A DNA stretch of 41,796 bases from Candolleomyces eurysporus (Eukaryota; Basidiomycota; Agaricomycetes; Agaricales; Psathyrellaceae). Shown one piece after another: positions 10,794-22,443 of this stretch (the stretch's first letter is position 1; every line of letters begins with the position of its first letter). The position numbers and the translations under genes are program-made. Location: the NCBI GenBank assembly GCA_027579435.1, contig JANBPK010001101.1:1-41796 (forward strand), read 5' to 3'. A model generated the notes under the pieces. It made no database searches and was not told where the DNA came from. It saw only the letters and a list, made by a program, of their open reading frames with translations.

Positions 10794-12278
10794 CTATGAC
10801 TGAGTTGATCCTAAGATCTTGCGGCGTCGTTGCTTCAACCCCGCAAGAGCAGATGTTTTGGGAACTTTCGTGTTTCCAACCAATGTGAAGTACGCCGGGA
10901 ATATCAGCCTTGTCAACTAAAATCAGTCTTCATGATGCTACTGGGACAAAGCAAGAATACGCACTGATTCCACCAATCTAGGAGTCGGTTGACCTCATCC
11001 CCTTCCTTCTCATCCTCTAAAAACTCAAGTAGAATATTGAAGAAGGATTCATGCTCCATTATCCTATCGTTCTTGAAGAACGAAGCAGATGCGCTTAAGG
11101 AAAACCGAACCTGCGGGCGCATCAGGACGCGGTACGAGGAAGAAAGAGTCGAACGACTCACCATCATGGCAACATAAGCCAGCGAAGCAGGGGTCACACT
11201 TTTCATCCCGTGAATCGCTGCATTCCCCGATCTCGTCGCCCGTGTTTCACCATCGGCCGAGCTGGGGCTAAGAAAGATGTGCTTGTAGGCCTGCACTACG
11301 AGGTGACCTTTTAAGAGACCTTCCCATGGGTCTGCCGGATTGTATTTAAGACCTTCGTACAGGAAAATTGGCCACTGCCCAGGTGTGGGAATGACCTCTC
11401 CATTCCGCAATCTCCTTCGATCGCTAGTACCCGATGGTGAGTGTTATGAGGTCGGAAAATCAGGACGAACGAGAGACTCACTTTTCGTCGTTCCAATCGT
11501 AGTCTGTGGGACAGAGGTACTTCCCTGTCGCATCGTGATGAAACCCTCGGCCGTCCTTTTTATTTCGCGCCAACGGGGGGNATGAGAACGCCGTTGAGTG
11601 GCCTTATCCAGTCAACAACTGCTGGTTTTAGACCCTTCGCGTCGTCTGCACGCCCTGATCCTACTCCCTTTCCCAGCTAAACCATCGATGAATTAGCGAA
11701 TATTACGCAATTTAACTGCCCAGAGGCTTACCGTGTCCGCGATATATTTCCTATCATCGTTAGTGCCGTTCTCGGCCCAAAGACGGGCATCCAACCCTGG
11801 AACCAGCTGTATCAACTGCTGGAAGAGACGATGTTCGCGTTGTTCTCTATAGGGTTTAGGTTAAAGAATAGACTCTGAGCAATGGATAAAAAGGTTAGGG
11901 ACTACTTACCCCAGAGAAAGTGCTTCGAGGGTGATTCCGCGTAATATGACCTCGTTTACGCGCGTTTGTCCATCGACTATAAGGGTGTTCAAGTCGCAAA
12001 ACGGATGGATTGTACGGTTAAAATGACGTCCGTATGATACCAAAGAGTCCGACTTGGCACTGGGAAATCTTCCGTCAGATTGGCGAGATATTAGTCAAAA
12101 GGACTTACATTTTTGCTTGAGGGGCGATTCCAAGTTGAGGCTCACCGTCTTCCTCAGCGTTGCTGCCATCCGAAATACAAGCAGCTTTCCGTTTGCCAAG
12201 AAGTTGACGTCTCACGTCTTCGTTCGACGGAGGTGCAGGCGCTATTGCCGAGCGTTGGTTCTCTTTGTTAGGGGACAT
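10794..12278 (-). CDS. DUF6698-type protein, copy A
   Basis: Seven exons: 12278-12109, 12059-11910, 11846-11732, 11676-11482, 11423-11162, 11110-10965, 10908-10794, giving 383 aa with all phases consistent once the N at 11581 is dropped. That N follows six G bases, and removing it restores the PPLARNKK reading. Recognisable family landmarks are RADD...VVDWI, GFHHDATGKYLCP, DYDWND, GQWPIFLYEG, AYKHIFLSPSSAD, SVTPASLAYVA and LLDWWNQ, which together match what I know as DUF6698, a fungal family of unknown function common in Agaricomycetes. The N-terminus (SPNKENQRSA...) is low-complexity. Copy B at 38573 has the same exon of 194 nt with the same phases. The start at 12278 is chosen over an in-frame ATG farther upstream because the latter falls in promoter-like sequence. 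Confidence 0.75.
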
Positions 12279-13308
12279 TGTTGCTCTTAAGTGGGGTAGA
12301 GGTCGATGTTGGCTCTGGGTGGACACCCGTGCTTTAATAGGTGTACGCGGTAGGAAACCGCTGTGCTGCCTTCCTCAGGTGACAGTGCCTCGATGAATGT
12401 GTTTTGAATAGTTGTGTTTCAGGTAGCTCGGGGTGAGTCTTATTGCATTGAGGGAATTCCGTTGAGCGAACAGCCTCGGTGAATGAAAGGCGCTGCTGGG
12501 AGACATTGATAGCTCCCAAGACCTGAAAATTGGCAAGCCGAATCTGAGTCCAAGCCCACGAATAACGATGAATTACTGACCCAGTACGGTTTATGACTAT
12601 GGCTATGGCTATGACTATGACTATGACTATGACTATGATTAGCATGAAGGCCTCCTCCAAGGACTAATCTGTCCAGCTCGAAGCAACGCACGGATAGAGC
12701 CGCATGAGAATACATGGTTCAATCGAGAGCGGCTACCCATTAGCGGAATTAAACAATCAATGATGCCGGGTTGGCGGAGTCAAAATTGATCAATCAATGA
12801 TAGCGATCAGTGATTGGCACTTTCATTTTACAACCGCAGGTAACGGGTCGATCAGGTTCTGTCGATCGACCCGCTGAACTTGAATCCAAGTCAATCCAAG
12901 CAAGGTAAGCAGGTGAAGCTCGAGTTTACCCTCCAGCATGGTAGTACTGGCTGATATAATGTTTTATTCTAATGCTACGTGCAGGATCCGGTACTGCTTG
13001 GAATGTTCGACGGCGCATTGCCTCCCAGCTAGCCGACGTCGTCTCTTTGAAACTCGACAATGGAAGATAGAAGCGGAAGCAAGTGCGGCCACCCCTAATT
13101 GCTTTTCAAATTCGCCCTTGAAACAACAAAGGCATAGCCATGGCAGATATCACTGTTGGACTTGCGTTTTTTGTCACATCATTACCGGCGGACGCGAGCT
13201 CGTAATTTGGTACGAGGCCACTTATAAAAGTCTCTTTGCTCACCTTTCTGTTCTCGTTATCCAGCCTTAACATCCCACAAACTCACTTACTCTCCCAGCA
13301 CCCTTCAC
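12279..13308. other. Divergent intergenic region
   Basis: About 1 kb between the minus-strand DUF6698 copy A and the plus-strand gene at 13309. It contains a hexanucleotide microsatellite (12593-12640). A 110-codon plus-strand frame at 12938-13270 has no protein-like features. It presumably holds both promoters; a CTTATAAAAG TATA-like word lies near 13221. Confidence 0.45.
12593..12640. repeat. (TATGAC/TATGGC)n hexanucleotide microsatellite
   Basis: About eight tandem 6-bp units, TATGGC and TATGAC. The reverse strand gives His-Ser or Val-Ile dipeptide runs that look like proteins but are just the repeat. Confidence 0.8.
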
Positions 13309-14601
13309 ATGACTCTCTATCGGGCACCTCCATCCGTTCGTCCTGGTCGGCTCGGCCTAATGCTGCGTCGAATTGTCAACGCAGCTCACCAATTCACTTT
13401 CGACAAGATGTCTCCTGGGCACATCCTTCATTGGGTCTCGGAACAGAATGACCTCAGATTGTGGGCATGGTGCGTTCCCTGTTCCATCTCATGATATCCC
13501 GCTCAAGATCTTTGCTCAGGCCCGCCGATGATCACGGAGCCCGGGTTCCTCCAGATGAGCTGCTGATGTATAAGCTCACTCACTTCTTCTACGGTCCATG
13601 CTGTCTCTGTTCGTATATAGACGATACGTCAAGGTACACTGAAGCTAATATCCATCTCCTGGAGTCTGTGAGCACCAATCTGGACGACCCCGAGCGACGA
13701 CCCTTTATTGGAGAGTGGGTTGCTGAGTGTGCAAAGGAAGAGTCTTGTGGCTACTTCGGTGAGCACCAATCGTCCTAAATCCGTGCCTAGTAGCCAGCAT
13801 TGAAACATGTTCTAGTCGTTTTAGAGAGGTTTTTTGCCTGCAAGGTATTGCTATCGAAAAAATACATCAAACGAAGTATGTGCCTTCTTTCAAGAAGCCG
13901 TATAGCAGCACTTACCCGAGCATTAGAAGTACCTTTGAAACCAGGCATGTGGGACTTCATGAAAGATGAAAGCTACGAAGACAGGCTTCTTTGCGGACCC
14001 GAAACGGGTTTCCGCAGAATATTTACCCCTTACACTGATGATCCCCACTTTTCACGCGGTAAAAATGAACTGAAGAGTGAGTGGGTGGGGCTACATCTCC
14101 TACACATACTTACATAGGTCCTATTACTTTACAGGAGTACGCGAAAACTTTCCCAAGGAGACAGAAGAGAGCGAAACGAAGATTGACTTGCTCTACAAGG
14201 AAGGTCTTCCGGCACCAGAGTTTTGGAAACTATTCGTTCAATGCGCACAATGCGGATTTGTCATGGCCAAGCAACGATACCCATACTCCCATCGCTGCCC
14301 GAAGCGACTTAAAACCTCCAAAGACGGCGAGACCGACGCCAACACAACGGACGCAGACATCGACGATTCCGAGGAGGGTGAGGACGCCGCCGCCCCCAAC
14401 AGCTACGACTACTATCTCCAATTTGCATCAGCTCCATCGACGCCGAAGAACTATGCCTCTCCCAATCCCGATCCCGATTCCGAGTGGGAAGTCGATGCCG
14501 AGGGCGAGCCAACCGAAGAAGATGACGACGAGCTACCAGATCCCTTAACAGTACTGGAAATGATTCGTGCTTTTCAGGCGGGCAACGGATCCTCACATTA
14601 G
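13309..14601 (+). CDS. Uncharacterised protein with C2HC zinc-binding motif, about 369 aa
   Basis: Four exons: 13309-13469, 13520-13758, 13816-14058, 14135-14601. Every junction has GT..AG ends and matching phase. Exon 2 encodes KLTHFFYGPCCLCS, a Cys-rich patch. Exon 3 encodes the family-like LKPGMWDFMKDESYEDRLLC and FTPYTDDPHFSRG. Exon 4 carries C-x2-C-x12-H-x2-C (CAQCGFVM...HRC, about residues 251-270), likely to bind one zinc ion, followed by a long acidic Pro/Asp/Glu tail. I have the impression of a multi-copy basidiomycete family of unknown role. The start ATG is the first in exon 1; upstream exons cannot be excluded. It lies 323 bp upstream of the MYND gene on the same strand. Confidence 0.65.
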
Positions 14602-14924
14602 TTCCTCACATTATTTCTCCACAAGTAGTTTTACCCGTGCCTTTCAAGTATTGCCCTCATGCCCCCAGTGGTTGTACAATTTTGGATGAATGTAAATAGC
14701 CCCTTGTTCCCTCCTTCAGATCGCAAGGCCTTGCCAGTGATGGACTTGGATTACATAGTACTATAACCCGGAGAATGTGCATCTTTCCGCCGCCGAGCTC
14801 AACTGAATTTCGCACCGTCCGAAAGTGTAAAACGGCCGTCGTTGTCGAATTGGGGTAAACGGCACCCTCCGCTACGTCTACAACGTTGTTAGACTTGCAC
14901 CATTTTATTCTCAACCCACCCGGC

Positions 14925-17014
14925 ATGCCAGCTTCCAACTCCAAAATTTCGCAAACTTCATCGCGCGAGCAGTCTAGGAGAGACTCGGTGAGTTCAAACC
15001 ACTCTCTTTTGCGATTTTTACCTCTGACTATGACCGCGTATTAGTTGCTCGAGAAGGTCAACGCAGGCTCAGCGATGGACATTGGCAGCCTCAAACAATT
15101 CGTTAATAAAACCAGAAGCACGGACCTCGAAGTCTGCTCCGCTGTCCTGGCCTATTTACACTCCGGGCGTATACCGTATCCTGATCGAATGCTTGGGTAT
15201 CAAACCGCGCTGTTAAACTGCGACGCTGCCAGCGAGGCCCTACAAATCCTAGTCTTGGTATTCCAGCATCGCCGACTAGATTTACCCCAAGGCCTCAAGC
15301 TGCCACTGTCCTATCTCCCCTCATTTCTCGAGTACCAACCCCATATCTTCGAATGGATTACATTCTTTCACAGTGAAACGAATTGCCAGTGTGAATACCA
15401 CCATGGTATTTCCATCGTAATCATCTCGACGCTGCTCGAAACCAACAAGACGCTGCGGGATGCGATCATGACCTCGCCCCCATCCGTGGATATCATCCTT
15501 TCAATCTGGATGTGGCAAGATATTTTTTTTCACCGACGAATTGCGCATGGACGACACGTTCAAAGGTCCCTGCTCTGCGTCTTACATCCTGGAAGGTGTC
15601 TTGACTCACGAGGACGGCATGACCATTCTCGACGACATCTTGACGGCTTCACCTCGAAAAACCGCCCAGTTTGCCAAAATCATAATACAGCGAATTTCCC
15701 TCCTCGCTACTGGGAAACGAGGGGGACTGGACGGAGCTACGCCCGGCTTCTGTCTGGCCTACCTATCCGAGCTCATCAAGCTTTGCTCCCTTCTCACCAA
15801 GCTCCAAGTTGGACGCCGGGCGCTCTTCCGTTCATCCGATTTCATTTCTACCACCGCATCTACCCTCCTTTATCTCACCAGCCTCCTCACATGGAACCAG
15901 AATGGCAGAAAGAGGCCCTGGAGAGTCGCCGCTTGCTGCTTGAGTGTTCTTGCCTCCTTGTGTTTTATTTTCGAGCCGCATACCGTTACGCCTCTCCATC
16001 GAACCTCGATCGCTCTGGAGTACGGTGCTCTGCAAGTCACTTGGAGATGCATTCGCAACCTACCCATCCACCAGAAAGAGTACAATACCGTAGCGGGAGT
16101 ACTCGGTCACTTCGTCGCAATCTGCGCAATCCACCCCCTGACATTGAAGTCCTTCCTCTCAGCAAAAGAGAGTGCGATAGACGTTTTGTCAGCCAATATC
16201 CTCGTGAAAAAATGCCCAATCATCAAGATACTTATTGGGGAAATAGAAGATTCCGTCACACCACTTTCAGATCTCAGAAAAACTCAAATTCAAGCTGGAA
16301 TCTGCGATAATATTGATGTGCGTGTCGGAAATATTTCTTTACCTGATACTGACCTTTTTACAGCACGACACTTGTTTCCTTTCCCAGGCCCAGGCCGACT
16401 CCAATCCACTCAAAAGATGCTCCAAGTGCCATTCTGTCTTCTACTGCTCAGAGAGGTGCCAGAGGCACGATTGGGTGAATTATCATTACCAAGAATGCAA
16501 GCTTGAAACCGAAACATACCGTTTCTGGAAGGAGCTGGACGGCGGCGTTTCTTCTCAGGGACGAATACAGTCGCTTGCGGTGATCGAGCATTTGACCAAG
16601 GATCATATCAAGTTCATCCGAAAAGTTGCCAGTCCGTTAGACGGAGTATGCCGCTCTGCGGTCCTTATCGTCGATCGAGCGCACATTTGTCCAGGGCTGA
16701 ATGTTGTCACTGCCGACCGCTACCTGAAGACTAGAGAACACGGCCAAGAGTGCGCCCTTCCACACCACCAAAAACGGATTCGTGATTATCTCTCGAGGCG
16801 AGGCAACGGACAGACGTATTACACCGAGCTGAGGATCGCATACGGAACACAATGGATCTTGCACACCTTTGCCAAGGTTTGTGAGGACGGTGATAACACC
16901 TTCCATGTTCGGGGCTCCGTCTTTTGGAGGTGCCGTCGCATTTGTTCCCAAGTTCTGGAGGATTCCTCGAAGGGGCCTCAAGCGGAAATGCCACAGTCGG
17001 AAATGCCTCAATAA
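14925..17014 (+). CDS. MYND zinc-finger protein
   Basis: Exons 14925-14987, 15045-16317 and 16364-17014. The middle exon shows one frame change at a run of eight T (15523-15530). With seven T the exon is 1,272 nt and all phases fit, giving 661 aa, so a sequence error is the simplest reading. Most of the protein is an all-helical, leucine-rich region without a named domain, as in many basidiomycete MYND proteins. The finger lies at about residues 464-490 (RCSKCHSVFYCSERCQ, then HDW and HYQEC), with all Cys/His ligands present. MYND fingers bind proline-rich partner peptides, often co-repressors; the partner here is unknown. The C-terminus ends in a short EMPQSEMPQ duplication. Confidence 0.8.
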
Positions 17015-17339
17015 TGTCCATTCCCTGTTCTATGTCGACGTTACTATATCTTGAATTTTTGATTGTACATGTATTAATTGTTCATGAGTACTTCACACCT
17101 GGGGTCGTCGTGGAGTAGTGGTTCGCTGTAGCCTTCAAGTTACCGTCATTGATTTCTCATTATAATAGAATAATTTTGATTTATCACGCATTTGGGTCCG
17201 AAGGAGGAGAAAGCGATCGATTGCCAACAAAGTGAATGCAACTAATTCCAAATGTACAATGTATCAATGTCCAAGATCAATGTCCAATCTAAGTAGGTAG
17301 TAATGGCACAAAAGGCATTTTTCTTCTCATGAACAGGCT
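17015..17339. other. Convergent intergenic region
   Basis: AT-rich spacer between the 3' ends of the plus-strand MYND gene and the minus-strand coiled-coil gene. Several AATTTTGATT/ATTATAATAG words would suit polyadenylation in either direction. Nothing else is seen. Confidence 0.45.
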
Positions 17340-18386
17340 TTAAAGGAGGGGATCGAGGATCCCTGGGCCTTGCGCGACTCCGGTTGGATATTCCCCGCCG
17401 TTCTCCAAAGCTTCTCGAAGAAGTTCTGTTTCCCTGCGTTCCTTGGAGAGGGCGAGCCAGAATTTCATCGCACGGGAATGTTCTAATCTGGTTCCTTCCT
17501 CCGCTTCTTGCAATTTCTTCGCCATGTCGGTGGTTTCAAGATCGTCCACTCGCTTCTCCGCCTCCCTTAACTCCTTCTGCAACCCAGCTCGTTCTACTTG
17601 CCACTCCATATCAATCCTCTCTGCGCGTTCCTCAGCTTGTCTCAGCCTCTCCAGCAAATCGGCTGGCTCAGCGGCTAACTTTTCCTTCGCCGCCCCCAAC
17701 TCCTCCTGCAGCTTGGCCCTTTCTCTCTTCCAGGAAAGATTGGCTTGCTCGGCTCGCTCCTCCGCCTGTCTCAACTTCTCCGTCAGGTCAATTTCCTCAG
17801 CCTTAGCCACCTTCTCTTCTAACAGTCTTAGCTCTTCATATAGCCCATCCCGTTCTTCCTGCAACGCCCTTTCAGCCAGCTTCCCGCGTTCTGCCCGCTC
17901 CTCTGCCGTTCTCATTTCGTTTATCGAGAGATTCCTCACCGCAAGGGCATCATGAAGTTGAGCGTGGTATCCATCCGCCATGCTCCATAAGTCCAGAGTA
18001 TTTCGCCTCAACTTTTCAACCTTCTTCTCTAACCTCGCCTTCTTCTGCTCCAGGCTTTGAAGCCGTAAGCCAATCTGAGGGTCTGGCCTCTGAGGAAGCT
18101 GAGGGTCTTCTGCAGGGTCCGCCTTGACAGTAGCCATCTTCCGAACGAGCTCTCTCTTCCTGCATCTTTCGGCCCTCGCAGAGAGTTCCGGTCGAAGGTT
18201 TTCTAATGTGGTGCAGGTCGGTGAGCACCTAGATTTAATTTGTGAAATATACCTCTTACCATTGGATGGGACAAGGGCAGTGCGTTGCTGAATTCTTCGA
18301 TCGGTGAGCCGATCACGGGGATGTCCTTGTCGTGAATGTGCTTCGGACTTCTCGATCGACGCTCGGGGAACTGGGGTTCTCGGCAT
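17340..18386 (-). CDS. Long coiled-coil protein, 329 aa
   Basis: The open frame runs 18386-17340 without interruption, but a 57-nt GT..AG segment (18259-18203) whose translation is atypical is very probably an intron, so exons 18386-18260 and 18202-17340 are preferred. Because 57 is a multiple of three, both forms stay in frame. After a basic, Arg-rich N-terminus, most of the protein is a charged E/K/R/L coiled coil built of about four repeats of roughly 43 residues, each containing a QAEERAER-like core and an R-x-x-L-Q-E-EL segment. No catalytic motif is seen. It is a likely scaffold or filament protein. It faces away from the small gene at 18518 and Plavaka-like copy 1. Confidence 0.7.
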   Translation of the reverse strand: MPRTPVPRASIEKSEAHSRQGHPRDRLTDRRIQQRTALVPSNGKRYISQIKSRCSPTCTTLENLRPELSARAERCRKRELVRKMATVKADPAEDPQLPQRPDPQIGLRLQSLEQKKARLEKKVEKLRRNTLDLWSMADGYHAQLHDALAVRNLSINEMRTAEERAERGKLAERALQEERDGLYEELRLLEEKVAKAEEIDLTEKLRQAEERAEQANLSWKRERAKLQEELGAAKEKLAAEPADLLERLRQAEERAERIDMEWQVERAGLQKELREAEKRVDDLETTDMAKKLQEAEEGTRLEHSRAMKFWLALSKERRETELLREALENGGEYPTGVAQGPGILDPLL

Positions 18387-18517
18387 AATGAAGTTGAGAC
18401 GGATTTGAGTAACTGAGATATCTAGTTGAAGTTGTGGGGGATGGGTGCTGGCCGTTCTTCAAGCTCAAGATCACCTTTTATCATGTCGTTGTGCTATTCC
18501 CTAATTGAAACATCTCT

Positions 18518-19085
18518 ATGGCGGCAGTGCTCAACTTCAAATTAGCGCTATTCGAGCTAGACGACGCCGGAGATGTGAGTTCCAAAGCAGTGCCATTTCC
18601 TCCAATTGCGGGAGGCCCTGTTTCCGAAGTGCTGGTTGATTTGATCCGTTGGTGGCTGTGTCGAGTTCAACCATGTTGAACGCTATTCATGTCCAACGCG
18701 GTTCATGTCCTCCTGGCTGATTTTCACGCTGATTTTCTTTCACTCAAATTTCGACATATGCTCTCTGTCAGACACTTGGATACCTGAACGACCCGCTGCT
18801 CAAGCTTGGATTCGACGTTCCATTAGGTAAGTTTGCAAGCATATCCGGACTTACGATTTCAAACGCTATGTCTGCATTGCCTCCCATATAGATGCAATCC
18901 ATCGCGAAAAAACCATGAAACACCCGAAGCCAGAGCCTTTGAAACTTGAATCGTCGACGGAAACGTTCAATTATGAAATCAAATTCGATCCTTTGGCAGC
19001 AATGACCACACCACAGAAGGGCAAAGTCAATGCTGAAAGCGCTCAGACTCACGCACTCCCTCGATCACCAACTGTCCCGCTTTGA
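18518..19085 (+). CDS. Small three-exon gene upstream of Plavaka-like copy 1, 101 aa
   Basis: Exons 18518-18574, 18772-18826 and 18892-19085 join in phase. Donors are GTGAGT and GTAAGT, and acceptors are TCAG and ATAG. The product begins MAAVLNFKLALFELDDAGD, continues TLGYLNDPLLKLGFDVPL and ends in a Lys/Pro/Thr-rich tail. No domain is recognised. The first intron is 197 nt, longer than its neighbours. The stop lies only 128 bp before the transposase ATG on the same strand, so it may be a small accessory gene of the transposon or a host gene truncated by it. The exons are short, so the model rests on splice signals and phase. Confidence 0.5.
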
Positions 19086-22000
19086 GGCGGTTCAAATTCT
19101 TCCTGTTCTTGCCATCAGGTCTATCTATCGGACACCGCACTGCCCGAACGGCGTGTCATATAACTTGTGTTCGCCTCCTCCCCGGCCACCAGTGTTGCCT
19201 CGATTTCCCTCCAATGTCGTCCCACCGGTGCTTAGACTGTGGTCGTAGTTTCTCCTCCAGAGATTTCCTCACCAGCCACCAGAGCTCGTACTGCAATCTT
19301 TCAACTCTCGGGATTTCGAGGACTCGGCAAACCTCGGAATTATTTCGAGAGCAACGGAAGCGACTGAAGCTGTCGTCAAGCCAGTACCTTCCGATTGAGG
19401 TACTTTGTTCGCAACCGAATCTTCTCCACAAGGTACTGTTGCTCGCCCCACTTATCGATCCGTTCACTCATTGTAAATTTGCTGGTAGACTCCCTCTGAT
19501 CCCAAACTCTCGACGCATGAATATCCGATCCCAACTCCACCCTCTCACGAAGCTGATGACCAGGAGGGATCAAAAGGTCCCGCAGCGTCAGAAGGCATCT
19601 CTTCCCCGCCCTTTCTAGAACCGCCGACCCCCATCAGCTCAGAACCGCAAGTGAATCCACCCCTTGAGTCCGACTTACCGCTTGCCCTTCGCCGGGGAAG
19701 ACGGGCCAAAGGTTCATATCGAGTTCGAGATCAGCACCCAGAAACGTATGCGGCTAATGTATCTTTTCGAGATCCCCGACTCATCGGTGCGCTTTCCCTC
19801 ACTTTTGTGGTCATAAATGGACTGTTACTAACATTTGACTCACGATATCGATAGGTACCCTTGCTGCTCGAAATGCTTTTCGAGCTTCCATCCCAAAGCC
19901 AAACGTACAAGAAGGACCTCCCAATACTTTTGGCCTTTTCAGGCGGTATTACAGCACTTCGTTCCCGACTCATGATCCAGAAACTACCATCACCCTGGAG
20001 GACCTTTATGATTCCGTCTCCCACACCGACTCGGACTCAGCAGAATTTTTGAGTCCTTTTCTGGGACCCTTTCCCAACATGGGCAGCTTCGAGCTCGGGG
20101 AATGGTTCATCGATTCTGGCCCTCAATTGTCCCTTTCCGGTCTTCAGAAACTCGTCCAGCTAGCCCAAAAGCCGAACTTTGTCGAGGACATCGCAGCCAC
20201 CAAATGGCCCCAGGTTCTTGGAGCTCTTGGCAAAGAAGCCGGCAGCTTATCGCAAGATGAGGCGGATGACGAATGGGTCGACGACGACGGTTGGAGAACA
20301 ACGCCCGTTTCCATCACGGTTCCGATTGGGAAGAACATTGAAACTCGCACAGTAGGGTCACTTTATCATCGCAACATCGTATCAATCATTCGAGACAAGA
20401 TTACGAACTCCCCGGATATGCAACACTTCCACTATGACCCATTTGAAGTATTATGGCAACCCGACCCTGCTGTCCCCCCCGATGCGTGTTCATTCCGAGC
20501 TCTACAACTCGGATGCCTTTTTGAAGGCACACCGCGAACTTCAAGACTCACCTCCACCCCCTGACTGTAACCGTCCCCGAGTTGTCGTTGGCCTCATGTT
20601 CTGGTCCGATGAAACTCAGTTAACAAATTTCAGCAACGGAAGGTTGTGGCCTTGTTATATGTTCTTCGGGAATGAGTCGAAGTATCGTCGCGCGAAGCCA
20701 TCGATGAACCTCTGTCATCATGTCGCATACTTCGAAAAGGTACGTATCTATCAATCTTAAGCCTGATTTGCCTCTGCTAATGATCTCGTATCCTGTTGTG
20801 TTTATTCCAGCCGTCCGACGAATTCAAAGAATTCGTCACGTCTAAGTTCGGGGGGAGGCTACCTCCAAGATCCTTTCTCGCGCATTGCAAGATGGAGATG
20901 TTCCATGCCCAATGGGAAATTCTTCTCGATGACGAGCTATTAGACGCCATCAAGAACGGGATCGTCCTCATGTGTCAGGATGGGATTGAGCGACGGTTTT
21001 ACCTCCGCATCTTCACATACTCGGCCGACTACCCAGAGAAGTATGGCTTTGTACTGTCTTCAGAACCTTCTCTGGAGTACTTACCACTTTTCCTTAGAGT
21101 CCTCATTGCAACAATTAGGAATATTGGTGACTGCCCCTGTCCCCGCTGCTTGGTTACAAAAGACAAACTCGACCAGCTCGGCACAGAGGCCGATGTTCAG
21201 ACACGAGAAGGTCAGGCGAGACGAGATGACAATGCAAGGCGCGAAGTGGTACAAGATGCTCTTTTCAAAATCCTACACGAAGGGGTTTCCCTCTCCGGAA
21301 AGGCGGTAGAAGACTTGCTCAAACCTCAATCGCTTCAACCGGTGATGGTACGTAAAGCTTCGAGCTCCGTGAAAGCAACGAGATACGTGACTCATACCTT
21401 CATACAGAGTGCATTTACCAAACGACTGAAATCCGCAAAATTCGATATATTCTCGGCACTCACAGTGGATCTGCTGCATGAGTTCGAATTAGGCGTGTGG
21501 AAGGCTCTCTTCATTCACCTTATCCGAATCCTAGAAGCCTCACAAAAGCACGAAGTCCTTGTTCACGAGCTTGACAAACGGTAAGCCTGCTCTGCATTAC
21601 CTTGGAGTGGATCCAGCTAAACACAGCGTATCTTGATAGATACCGACTCGTACCGACGTTTGGCAAAACTATTCGTCGCTTTTCCCAGAATGCCTCCGAA
21701 ATGAAGAGGAGAGCCGCTCGAGACTTCGAAGATTTGCTACAGGTATGTCATAATATCTTTGCATCACCAAGCTGCATACATAACTCTTGGCTTAGTGCGC
21801 GATCCCTGTGTTCGATGGCTTGCTTCCAAATCAGAAACATGGCCAAGCCGTCGTCTCCATATTATCCGTATGCGCGCGGTGGCATGCACTCGCAAAGCTC
21901 CGGATGCATACAGACGTTACTCTCCAACTCCTGGAACACACCACTGTTGAACTCGGAAATGAATTTCGAACGTTCATTAGCATCGTTTGCAGCAAAATAC

Positions 22001-22263
22001 AGACCAAAGAGCTGGCGATGGAGGTAGCGGCGCGGGAGCGCAGGGAGCGGAAAAGACTCGAAAAGGAGGCGAAGGCAGCGATGAAAGAAAAGAAAAGATG
22101 TGATCAAGAACTTTCAGCCCCTCAGTCTCAGGAGGCAACGCGAATCGAAGATCCGGGACCATCATCTACGCAAGCTAGGGATGGTACCGCACAGTCCCTG
22201 CATGCCCCGTCTCAGGATGCAACGCCACCGTCATCTACGCAAATCGAGGATCTGGCACTATCG

Positions 22264-22443
22264 TCTACGCAAACGATGGATGACACCCCACAGTCTGGCG
22301 CACCGGATCATGCAGGCTCGGTACAGCTCCCTGCTCAAGGAGGTTCCACAACGTCGACGCAAACGATGGATGACACCCCACAGTCTGGCGCACCGGATCA
22401 TGCAGGCTCGGTACAGCTCCCTGCTCAAGGAGGTTCCACAACG
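22264..22443 (+). repeat. Near-exact 90-bp tandem duplication in the transposase
   Basis: Two copies (22264-22353 and 22354-22443) differ at one or very few bases and encode the same 30 residues (STQTMDDTPQSG...QGGSTT) in a disordered linker. The unit is a multiple of three, so the frame is kept. Weaker STQ...D units just upstream suggest older duplications. Confidence 0.9.

Noticed and set aside
12440..12715. Minus-strand His-Ser repeat protein
   Set aside because: Product of the hexanucleotide microsatellite at 12593-12640; no other gene feature.
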